A DNA stretch of 64,000 nt from Setophaga petechia (taxonomy: Eukaryota > Chordata > Aves > Passeriformes > Parulidae): assembly GCA_024362935.1 (NCBI GenBank), contig JANCRA010000001.1, positions 54,009,930-54,073,929 on the forward strand, read 5' to 3'. A program made the position numbers and the translations under genes. A model generated the notes under the pieces. The model saw only the letters and a list, made by a program, of their open reading frames with translations. It was not told where the DNA came from and ran no database searches. Positions 39,341 to 50,960 of this stretch are shown piece after piece. Every line of letters begins with the position of its first letter. The stretch's first letter is position 1.

Positions 39341-40469
39341 CAGTGAAAAGCTCTCCATGGGGGTGAGGCTGAGCAAGATGTGTGTGATGGTAGGCTCCTG
39401 GAGGGATGTTGTTGGCATGAGAGTTCATGGGTTAGTCTGGAAGAAGCCTGGTGTTAGATTTTGTTCGCAGCCTAGGCTGTAAAACATGCTGCATTTAAAT
39501 ACCTTCGGATCAACAGAAGATCTTTTTCCTTTTGCTTCATGGGTTTGATTGTTATTCCAGGTGTGTTTCTTCATTTTCTCTCAGTATTTATATGTCATTT
39601 ATATGACCAACACTATCTGGGAAGAAGAAGTGCAAGTCATAACTGAAAAATAAAACACACAGATCCTGTGTGTCAGGTTTTTTGATGTACTAAAGTTTTT
39701 TGACTTTTAGTCTTCTGGCCAGTTGCCTTGGTTTTTAATAGGTTAGCCTAAGCTGAGGATGGAGGGTACAGAGGAAAGTAAATCTTTGGCATTTATAATG
39801 TGACAATAAGAAGAAAAGCATAAGGTAATTTTCTACCCTCGGGTTCATATCAAGGTGAAGGTAAAGCATTTTATGAGTAATCAAACTGTTCTGAGCCAGT
39901 TGGAGACAAGGATTCATGTACTTTATGCTGAAGACATGTTAGAGAGGAAATGGAGAGGGTTTTTTCTTTAAAATTCTCTTCAATTTCTATTAAAGCACTT
40001 GTTCCAATAAAAAGCCCAAGTCTAGCAGATGTCAGTGCTATCACTGGATCCTGTGGAGCAATTTTCACTGGGAAGATAAGGCTCAGTCCTTCTCACTTCT
40101 CCTCTGCAAGCTGGAGGTTTATATTTCCCGAGGCACTTGTGAGTTTGGACTGTGAAAACATGGATTTTACTCAAGTGTGAAATCATGATTTTAGGACCAG
40201 TGCCTTATGACCCTTGTTTTTTTCTCACCAGGCCTGTTTGTGATTGCAAGAAACAGACTACAACCAATTCTAAAAACAAACAAGTGTGCCTGATGGCATT
40301 TGTTTTAACCTCTTTAGTGTAGCAGTTGGCACAGTGATTATTTTGGTGTCCTTTTGCTACACTGGAAAGAAGTATCCAATTAACCGAGTGAAAAAACCTC
40401 ATCCACTGCTCTGAATGTTACAAAAGGCTGATTTAATTCTTATTCTGAGAGAATTTAACATTATGAGTA

Positions 40470-40620
40470 GAGCTAATTAAGCTGTTAAGCTGGCGTGAGT
40501 AAAACACAAAACCAAGATTCCTGTTCTTGGCTTGCATTTACAACACAGCTGTATTCTTGGACTTTTAAAATATAAATAAGTACATGTTTTTTCTAATTAA
40601 GTGTTTAATTAAACTGAAGG
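40470..40620. promoter_or_regulatory. Candidate homeodomain-site cluster
   Basis: Three TAATTA cores lie at 40474, 40594 and 40606. The last sits inside the perfect 12-bp palindrome GTTTAATTAAAC (40603-40614). This density is higher than expected even for AT-rich DNA. Enhancer function is inference. Confidence 0.25.
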
Positions 40621-43600
40621 TCTGCTAGGTTAAGTTGTTGGTGCTTTTCTGGGTCTCCCAAAAGATGACAGCACTGGGACTTTTTATGGTTATGTCCTGC
40701 TGAAAATATCCAGAATAGCTGTATATGTGAGTGGTTGTTGTTTGACTTGAAGCAGTGTTGTGTATGGAGTCTGTACTACAGATGTGTCTGTGTCCTCTCC
40801 CTTGCTGGGGTCCTGCTCAGTTTTCTGCCTCTGGATATAACAGAGTTATAAAACCAGCAGTACCAGTACTGCTGTTTGAAATCACCTGTGTTTCAGAAGT
40901 TAAAAGGGTTTCATTAACTGAGTGATTCGTGTTTGCTGTATTTACAAAAATAATAATAATTTCTCTCAAATATTCTAGTATTTCTCAAATATCATCCTGA
41001 ATATGTTTAAGTCTGAGGCATTTAGTGCAGCTCTCAGAAGTGGTGCATGGTTGCAGCTGTGTGATGTTCTCTGTAGTGGCAGCAGTGTGACTTGGATTCA
41101 GTGCAGGGATCAGCAGTTGTTTGTCTCCAGTATGCTACAGGACTCTGAAATGCAAGATGCTTTCCAGACCCTCTTCTCTTACTTTGAAAATCTTGAGTTC
41201 ACCACAGATGAACTTGTATTATTCCTTGTAAAGCTCTCAGATTTGCCAGAAGAACGTACTACTGCTGAAGTGTACTTGACTGATATGTAGTCTGCTAGAC
41301 AGTGTCCCTTCTGTAGTTTTGTTTCAACTTATATTAATTTTTTTTCAGTTCAAACTTTCACAGTGTGCTGCTGCTCCTCTCCTCCTCTCTCCCACTGCAC
41401 TGTGCTTTGGGAGAGGATCAAGGCTGGGGAAATAGGAGCCAGGCAGGAAAGAAGGGCCCTTAAGTATTGGTCACCCTTGGCTTTCTCTGGCAGCATCCAT
41501 GTATCAGGACTGAGACCTTTCACAGGGCATGGATGATGGATTTCCATCACCCTGTTATGCCATCTCTTTGCTGCTGGGAATGGAATCCTGGTGCAGAGAC
41601 AGAGGAGATGCTGCCCAGTACTGTGATTGCAGCAATAAAAGTGCTTTGGGGATGTAGTAGCTCAATGTGAGCTAGTCAGGTTGGGTTTGTAGCTTACGAA
41701 CCTGAGCTGGCAGGGTTGAGGGGGTGCATGCAGGAATAATTTCAGAGAGGTTAATTACATTCATGTAAAGCTGTGCAGTCTCTTTCAGATCAGGGGCTTG
41801 AATGTGGTGCAGTGGGAGCTTGGACGTGAATATAGCATTTAACCTTGGGAGAGAGGGTGAAGTGGTCAGAGGGGGCTGTGGGAGAAAATTCAGCTGTGCT
41901 GTGTGGGCTCAAGGAATGTAACCAGAGCTCAAGGGAAGAGCGTGTTAAATGAAGGGCTGGAGAACTGCACCAGGGCTTCACAGCAGGTGTGGGGAGGAAG
42001 AGCTAAACTTCCAGATCTAAAATGTTGGCAGGACTTCCATTAATTTGTTAACCACTATTCTTCACATTCTGTTTTCTTCAGAGGATAATTATTTGCTTGC
42101 ACTATTCTGCTTGGCTCACCTTGTGAGCACAGTGTGCATCTGCAAATAGCATTTAGGTTCAGCATTTGGCTTGTAGTGTTTTCCCACAAAACATATCAGC
42201 TCTGTTTTTAAAACCTTCAGCAGCTCACACTAGAGCCCATGAATGTATCCTCTGTGGAAGATACAGGGAGAAAAAGATTTTTTTGCAGAATGATCTCTAA
42301 ATCTTGCTGCGTAGGCACTTCTAAATGGACATTTGACAGTAGAAAAATAATGTTCAAGCAGACAGTAAAATGAGTTTTTAGGATAATACCCATGCTTCTC
42401 TCAAATTGGTGGCATTGCCAGCAATGGTACATGAGGCTGCTGCAGAATGAAACCAGCTAAAGGCAGCCCTGCTGCCAATTATCCAGTGGGCTGCGTCCAG
42501 CAGGTCCCCAACATGCTGCAAACATTCAGGAAGAGCATAAAGGCTTTTTATGTAGGGTGACTGTGAATAATGGATACTATCCAGAAAAGAATTGCTGTGC
42601 TTTGTGGAGTTTGCTAATGCCTGTGTAGTCAGCAAGAAGGTTCAATGGTAGATTTCTCTATTAGCTGCTTACACAGTTAATAATCCAACCACTGTGTGCA
42701 CAGCAGGAGTGAGGTAGTAGAAGGTCCCTCCAGAGAGGGAAACTGATGATCTGCTTTGGGAGATACCATGGTCAGGGCTGGGAGAGGAGAGGAAGAGAGG
42801 TCTGCAAAAGTAAGTACTGTGAGACAGCCTCTGACTGGACACCCAAAAGGTGATGTTGCAGGAAGGTAGGGTTCACTCTATCTGCATCATTACAAGAAGA
42901 GATTCCCTAAGTGGTACAATTATCTGTCTGAAATTTTGGGAAGCTGACATAAATGGCTGCATTTCTCTCAAATAGTAGTACGTTGTATGCAATGCTCTTA
43001 TTGCCTACCTTATTCAGGGCAGTGCATGGAGGAGAGGGGGGAAGTTTTCAGAGAGGGTTGCTGAGCTCAGACTGCCTATGAGTCTGGCTGGGTTTTTGGA
43101 CAGTGGTGAAGTTGAGCTGGGAAGGAGGAAAGAAACTGTGCTTGAGAGAATAGCTCTCATGTTCAGGACTGTCTGAAAAGGAAATGCTGAAGATAGTGAT
43201 TTAATGGACGGGTGTTGGAGATGTGTCTTTTGATTTCCTGTCTAAAGTGAAAGTGATCCTGTATAATGCTTTGAAGATCCACATTTGTGTTACTTTCAGA
43301 ATGAGTTCAGTGTTTTTGAGGGAAGCATTTCTAAGAAATTTTTGGGACAATCCATTTTATATGTCAAAAGACTAGAAATAATTTAAGAACAGAAGCTCTA
43401 GGAACCAGGTAGGTAAGAAGCAAGCTTTGGGTTTTGGCCTTGTTTGTATGCATAAAAGCAAAGGGAAAAACTGAGACACAAATAAGAATGGGAGGTGAGT
43501 GTCAGAATAAATCACTACAGCTTTTCCAGCATACCAGCAAAGGGACTGGAGGAATAACCACTGGAAAAAGTCATGCTTCAGGTGACTTCAGGTCAGGAGA

Positions 43601-44715
43601 GTGGTCTTCTTTTCATTCCTGTATTTGTCCTGAGTGGCAAAAACTAGAATGCCTTTGTCATGTAGCTCTGGTGTCAAGTCCCATTTTGAATCTTGCACAG
43701 TGATGCAAAGCGTGTTCAGGATACAATTGTGTTTTACCATATAATTACTCCAGGTGACACTGTCCTTTCATATTCTTCCTACCCCCTTGTGTTGTTTAAG
43801 TGGAGTGGAAGGACAAAGTGCCAAAAAAAGCGCTTGGGGTTTGGAGGGTATTGGGAATGTTCATAAAGAACAAAAGTGTCATGGGAGAGAGAAGGGCAGG
43901 AAGTCTAAGGGTGTAGATCTGGGCAAATGTTCATCCTTAAATGACCACTTGCCCTACCAAATCCTGGCAGGTATCTGAATGAACAGCAGAGTTTCTGAAC
44001 TGTAGTTTCAACAAGTTTTACCTATTTTCTGGCTTGCAAAATATATGAAGACTTGTGCAGTCTTTTCTGGGGAGGAATTTGGTATCCCAAAAGGAAAAAC
44101 TTAGGCATGTGGTTTTCTATCGACAGTTAGTTTTAGTGTATGGATAATTTAATAAACTCTTTCTAGCTTAAAAACACTGCAAAATTACTAAAAGTGAGTA
44201 GATATAATATTTTAAATACAATTTGGAAAGAAGAGTCAATTGCATTTAATAATTTGGAAATACACAGATGTTTGTGAGGGGCTTGTAGAATATTAGAAAA
44301 ATAATTAAATTGAATTGATGATCACTCATTTAGTTCTATTTGTAGATTATGTGCACAGTAGGGTGCACACATTCGTGCACTGTGTGTGGCAATGATTTTT
44401 TGTTTAAGAAAAAGCTGTGGATTCTGTCAGAGGCATGCTAAAACTTAAATAAGGTAAGAGCTCTTCAGAACTGTCAGATGCATAAGTAGAAAAAAATAGG
44501 TCACTTAAGTCACAGGTGTTATAAAAGCTGAGACACTGATTTTTAACCTAGGTTGGGATGTCATTTCAGGAGAAATTGCAAATGCTAGGCTGTCTTCAGC
44601 AAGACAAGACAAATAAATATCCCTGGATTTTTAATTTTTTTTTATTGTTTAGCAGTGCTTTATAGGGAGTTCTGGGAATTACATTTTTGTTGTTGTTGTC
44701 ACTCGAGGCCTGCCT

Positions 44716-44755
44716 TTTCCTCTACTAGAGGAAACATTCCTTCAGAAGAAGGAAT
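44716..44755. other. Two adjacent perfect hairpins
   Basis: TTTCCTCT-ACT-AGAGGAAA (44716-44734, 8-bp stem) is followed, after one C, by ATTCCTTC-AGAA-GAAGGAAT (44736-44755, 8-bp stem). Both stems are perfect. I know of no function for them. Confidence 0.7.
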
Positions 44756-47700
44756 GAGAAGTTTCACGCATTCAGCTCTTGTATGCATAAGCAGCCTAAC
44801 GAGCCCCGTGAAAATGAGCAACACAATGAAGATTTTTTTATTCACATGAAAGAACTTGGGGACACTACAGTTGGCTTCCTAGAAGAAAAATGTCATTTTA
44901 AACCCAAGGAGTGTGTTCTGTAAGGGACAAAAAGGGTTGAGCTCCCTGTGGCTCAGAGAATGGGGGCAGTGTGTCACATAAAGACTCGGTGGAAATGGTA
45001 ATTATTCATTGCAGCCTGGCTCTTGCTATCCGGGATATCACCATGGTGGAAATGGCCTTTCTGAACTTGCCTCGGAGTATGTGGATCTGAATGTTAAGAG
45101 CTTGGATGTGCTTAGTTGACATCTTTATGTCGACTTCAGTGTGTTCTTAGTGGGCTGGGGAGTGTGCCAGAGCTGGGGAAAACAAGTGGGAGGTGAGTTA
45201 GTGCTTTGGGATAATAATACTCTCTTCCACAGCATGATAGGGTGGCTGCTGGTGGTGACAGTTCTGTGCCAGCCACCTGTGAGGAGAGCTGTGACCATTT
45301 CAAAGATGAGTAAGATGCTCTCTGTATTCTCTCTAAATTAGCAGTAAGTTGGATGTAAGCACAGCTGGCAGGAATCTGAATTGGCATTTGATGGTTGTTT
45401 CTTTGGTCTCCATTGCTTACTTCACTTACCTGCAGGAGAGAACCTTAGGCTTTGTGTGGGGTGAACTGAAAAGAAAACTTACTGTAAACTTGTTATTTCT
45501 AGTTTCTTGAAAGAAACATTAACTGCCCTGTCTTGGAAGAAATGACTAAGGGCCCTGTACCATCAGCTGTGGGGCAGTAAAAGTGAAGGACTTCTTGTAA
45601 CTTTCTTTGAGATTCGAAATGGTGTTTTATATGGAGTGTAATGGTGAATTACATTGGACCTTACACAGTGTCTCATGGAGGGAGCTGGTGACACAGTGAA
45701 ATAATACATCTATCAAGTGTTTGCATATGGGCAATTATGTGAAGTGTTTTTCTAAGAGATGACATCTGTAGGAATTGCATAATAACACTGGGATGAATGC
45801 AGTCACTTAGCATCAGGTGAGGCCCATCTGCTCTGGTTTTGCCTCCTAACTTTATTGGTGGCTGAGTGACTGACTCTGGCAGTATCATACGAGGTGAATG
45901 GGCTGGGAAAAATCACATGAGTATAATGGAGCACCGCCAGATCCCTTTCTTTGCCAAATGTGTCCACTCATTTGTAGAAAAATGTGCTCTCCTATTCTAA
46001 GCGTATGTCATAAATTAAAACGAGCCTCTTATATGCATGGTTTGATAGATATTAGCACTGTGATATTAGAGACTGATGGGTGTTCAGTTCCTGTAGATTT
46101 TCCCATCTTGGCATGTACAGAGAATGATGAGTATTGTGCAAAATGCTTTTGATGTAATGCTGAAGTAAAAGGGACATGGCTTTGGGGTGTTAGCATGTGT
46201 GGTGCAGGAACCTGCCCACTTCTTCTTTTCCTGAGACTTGTATTAGCACTTCTCATCACAGGATTTTTTCTATTTTTGTGTAGGCAAATACTACTGCTGT
46301 GCTATTTTATCAGATTGTGAAACTGAGACCTGGTTTCTGCTTAAAGAGAGGAATAAAGATTAACATTCAAATTTATTAGCCATTTTTTCCAGCTTTAAAA
46401 TTCTTCATAACCTTTATGGAAAGATTGTCTATCACTTAAAATGATGGAACAGAAATTTCACTGTTACTTTTTACTGGAAGTTTCTTGGAAATATACTGAA
46501 ATGTTTAATGACCTCCAAACATTTCTGTAAGGAATATATCATCCCCTGTTGAATTCAATGGAATAATTTAATCCAACTATTAACCACAGGATTTTTACTA
46601 GCACCTGCATGAGTTTTTCAGAAGTGTCTCCCTTGTCCTATATTACTAGCACACAGAAAATGGAGTGAGTGGGTGACAGCTCCAAACAGTACTGGATTGA
46701 GAGAATAACAGTCCCAATACATTAGAGATGACTTGTCACCATTCATCATCCTCAGTAGGAAATGAAGCTCAGTGGAGTAGAAGGGATGTCCTTGATTGTG
46801 GTGGTGAGGCTCATGGCAGGATTCCTAAGATAACAGGGAAGTGATGGGCGGGAAGTGTTAAAAACAAGGGGAGCGTTCTTCCACGCGAGCCCCCTGCCCT
46901 GCACAGAGGCAGCACAGGGCTTGGCCAGGTCAGATCCCTTTGGTTGGGTAACCTGAGATAACAGTAGGTTTCAGACAATGCCCAGAGTTTTCAGACTGTG
47001 GAGTGACTGCTGGTTTTGCCAGATAGATTTTAGTAGGTAACTGCTGTTTTTTATAAGGCAGTCTTGATTTTGCTTCCATTTCTACTGCACACCATAGGCT
47101 GATGTTTTCTCACAGACTAATTCTCATTTCTGACTATGTTTACACTGACATGTGAAAGACTACCTCAGTACCCCGTGCCTTCAGATTGGGAGTCAGATTG
47201 CTTTTTGCTTACTTAAAATTACCTACTGAATGTGCAGGTGAAATTTGGGACAAACTTCTGAGGGCACAGTTGATAAGTTTTCAGTGTTCAGGTGAAAACA
47301 GACTGTGTGGAAAAAAGTTTCCTTTCTCAGACAAGTTGAAAAAATGAAACTACACTTCGCTGCTTTATCATGTCAGTCCTGATGCTACAGCAGATAATTA
47401 AAATACCTCAGTAAGTAATTAATGATGAAAAAAAATATTCTTGGTTTGAAGAAAGGACGTGACCATGTGGAAATGATTCTGTATAAAACTGAACTAGTAA
47501 ATGCTCAGTGCCTGCTGAGCTGCCTGTCATGCTGGCTAGCAGAGAAGAGCTTGAGCTTCAGCAATGGCTTGGACTTGAAAGGGGGTCTTTCAGACATTTG
47601 GATTTCCTTCTTACTATTTCTTGATAAGATAGACATTTCTGAACATGGTGGCTGTGTAGTAGTAGCTTTAGAGTCTGAGGACTTTGCAAAGAACTTTATT

Positions 47701-49284
47701 ATAGTTTATTTTGCTGGGAAAATTGATGGGAGTGGGAATGAGATGAAGCAAAATCAGCAGAAAAAGGTTTCCAGGCTTTGTGGAGCAGCTGAGGTGAGAT
47801 GGAATGGTGGTGCATTTCTGCCACTGCCCATCACTCTGCTCTCCAGTCTGCCAGACATCCTTACAGGCTGCCACCTACGCGTTGTAAACAGCCATGAGGA
47901 AAAGAAAAAGTGGCTGAAGGATTTCAGGTGTCAGGACTGAGCGAGCAGGAAATCACATTAGGCTCAGAGAGCCATTTTGTCATGGCAGCAGAGAGAGGAG
48001 GGATCTAGAATCACACTGTGCATTGTGTGCTGGGCTAGCATTACATGAGGAACAGCCAGACAGAGCTAGAGGGGCACAAATCAAATAAGAGTGACTTGGG
48101 AATTGGAAGTTTTATTTTGATGTCAGTAGCATGAAGTGCACCACTGAATCATGGTGTCTTAATTTGATCTTTTTTTTTTTTCTGTGTTTGTTTCGTGTTT
48201 TCAGTAAAGCATTAAGAAGTTTTAGCAGCAGCACAGGCCATATCATCACTATCTGACTTAGCCAAGACTTAAATAAATTTGTTTGGTAGATGGAGAAATA
48301 GAATATAGAAAGTGCACAGATATTGAGAAAATAGTAGGGGTTTCTTCCCCACACAAAATAAAGGCTGTTTTCCACCTTGCTTTCGAAGACCAGAAATAGC
48401 TTTCTGTCCTCCAGGGGTTAGCAACCAAACCCCTTGTGTGTTTTTAAAGGTGTGATGGGTGGGTTGAGGCAGTGAGTCTTTGGTGGCCGCAGAGGAAGAT
48501 TCAGTGAGTGTGTATCCTTACATGGGCTCATTCCCCAGGTGACACACGAGTAACAGTGGTGCTGTTCCTTGTAATCTCGCATAATCTCTTGATCTTGTCA
48601 GATAGGAGCACTTGTGCATTAGACTAATCGTGATCAGGTCAATATGAGTGGCCTGAGAAAACCAGAATTCAAGTTTGTTCAATCCCACGCTCAGTCTCAA
48701 TGCTGTAAAATTTTCCAAACAATTAGGGATGATAAGCAGTTGTGTGATAATCGGTCTTTTCTACAGCTTGACCTTTGTGTGGATGATGGGCTTTTGATGA
48801 TCTTCCTGTTTTCCTGTTGAAAAGGAATTTCAACACTGTAGGAGGTCTGTGTCCATTAACAGGGCCGAGTCATGATGACTTTTTTCTTCCTTTTATTTAC
48901 TTGGATGTGGTACAAGTGTGCATGGCTCATGGAAGTAGCAAAATGAATAGCTCACAGGAGAGCCTCATTAGGCTTGAAATTAAAATAATTGAGTCCTTTT
49001 AGCGTATTAGTGCTTAAGAATAGCCTTCTCTAAGTCCATTACCTCTGGGATAAAAGCTGTATTTGCAGCTGAATAAGCAGCATGTACAACATGACTTGTT
49101 GCTAGGGGAAGAGGCTTGTGTAGTAGAGAAAAACTGAATGATCTCAAACTGCATTCCTGAAATCCTCCTTACTCTTTAGTTGGCAGTCTGAAAATATTTC
49201 CATAAGTGACTCTGGCTTTCTGGAGCTGCTCTCATTCCATTTCCAGCTCGGACAGTCAGTGATGTGGGAAAAGAAGCTCCTGCT

Positions 49285-49530
49285 GCCTGCTGAGTCCAGT
49301 TCTATGATGGCAACGCTCAACTTGTTTTTAATGGGTTGAACCGTGGTTTCTGTGCAGTTATTGATAAAGAGTCTCCATCAAGAACCATTCCAAGTTTCTT
49401 TAATTAGACCAAACAACGTAAAGATGTGTTGAGAGGAATCTTACCAGACTGCCTTTAAGCAAGACACTTAATTCTCTATCAGCAGCAAAGGACATAAAAA
49501 TTATTTGGCTCTTTTAACAGCTGAAGAGGG
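49285..49530. promoter_or_regulatory. Candidate conserved non-coding element
   Basis: The segment packs several factor-like motifs between repeats-free flanks: a near-RUNX CCGTGGTTT, ATTGATAAAG, TTTAATTAGAC, AAACAACGTAAAG and an NKX2-like CACTTAA. It has no repeat or coding character. The call rests on motif texture only. Confidence 0.22.
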
Positions 49531-50689
49531 AGGTTGTTAAATTGTAGTACAAATTTGTGTTTCAAAATGAAAACCTACTCAATCCCCTAGAGTTGGAATA
49601 TTGTTACATCAGTTGGTCTTCTCTCTTTTAAAGGGGAAAGAGAAAAGAGATCTGGAGCAATCATTGATACAAACCTTTCTTAGGAGATAGAAAAGGAGAT
49701 GGCTTAGACATGGGTTTCTAATTCAGAGTAGTGGAAAATGTTCCTTAATATAAACCCTGCTGAAAAGACATGGGTTCTGTGGCTTCAAATGAACTTGCTG
49801 CTGTTTGTGTTTGAGTGAGTGTATGTTTATCATCTTACATTTCAGTGGAGCTCTCAGGCTGGAGAGCTTTCTTGCTCTGTTTTGCTGAGTGTGTTCCATG
49901 GGATCCCACTTCTTGATTGGTGCCCTGACAGTGGATCATAGCAGGAGAAGTTTTGATAATTTGCTTCATTCTGCATAGCTCCAAGTCTCACTTCAGACAC
50001 CCCTGCTGATGTAGGCAGAAACTTAATCTGACAGTCTTGTCTCTTTTAAGTTTAGGCTGTTGCTCAGTGGCACTCTCAGTTGGACTGGGTTTTTGTAGGA
50101 TATACATTTAAATGTTTGTTGGGCTGAATACCAACTCTTTGTGAAAAGTTCCTAGCTGGATGGATGGGGCCTGGGATGTGAGACCCTGGCTTTTGTGCAT
50201 CTGAGTGCCTACACAAATAAGTTCCTGAACAAAAATGGAAACCATAGCAGTGTAATTCCTTTCCCTTTGGACAAATGTGTCTGAGGACAGCTGCCTAATG
50301 AAAAACCTTGGAATGGCTGAAATCTTGCCTTCCCATGAAAGCAGCCCTTCATTTCAGTCCCTCATGAAACTCTCAAAACCTGCCTGTGAGTCTAGATGTC
50401 TTTTTTGGGTTGCTATGAGACAGCAGCAGTGTGCCTGCTGTCTGCTTTCCCTGGGGTATCCATGGTCCAGCCATGTTGAATGACTCAGCCAGTTTGTGTT
50501 CAGTACTTCCTTCACTATTGTAGATCTAAAATGTACAAAATACCTAAGTTGGAAGGGAAGCTAATGGAGAGAGCACCAAAGCTATAAATATGAGATGCTG
50601 TTTGTCAAAACTGATGCTAACATTTTTACAACATGATTTGATTGATGTAACACTTCAAACAGCAGCCTTGATCAGGATGCTTTTGTGAA

Positions 50690-50960
50690 CAAGATAATTT
50701 ATCTTAGCAAATGCATTCACATAAATGTTTTAAAATGAAAGGCATGATAAATCTGTCTAGAGCCTGCACACAATAGAGCTGCCAAACCTGCCACCTGTTA
50801 AAGCTTTTAATGAACTGTTCTGTATTTAACAGAAAAAGTGTAATTAATGTTGTCACTTTCCTTTGCTGAGATTTCCCTTATCTCAGGCACTCTGAGATAT
50901 CATGTAGCAAATGCTTCTGAGTGGTGCAGCTCTGGTGTTGCTCTGGTATTTTAATTAGAA
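50690..50960. promoter_or_regulatory. Candidate intronic enhancer with paired inverted GATA sites
   Basis: AGATAA-T-TTATCT (50692-50704) and TATCTCAG-GCACT-CTGAGATA (50879-50899) are two separate inverted pairs of GATA-type sites within about 200 bases. A CACCTG E-box lies near 50790, TAATTA-like bases near 50843, and ATTTTAATTAGAATTC near 50948. ARHGAP24 is known to be expressed in endothelium, where GATA factors act, but the link here is inference. No conservation data were available. Confidence 0.3.

Noticed and set aside
39006..39428. 140-codon minus-strand ORF
   Set aside because: Overlaps several equally long + strand ORFs and the 20-bp duplication, with no recognisable motif.
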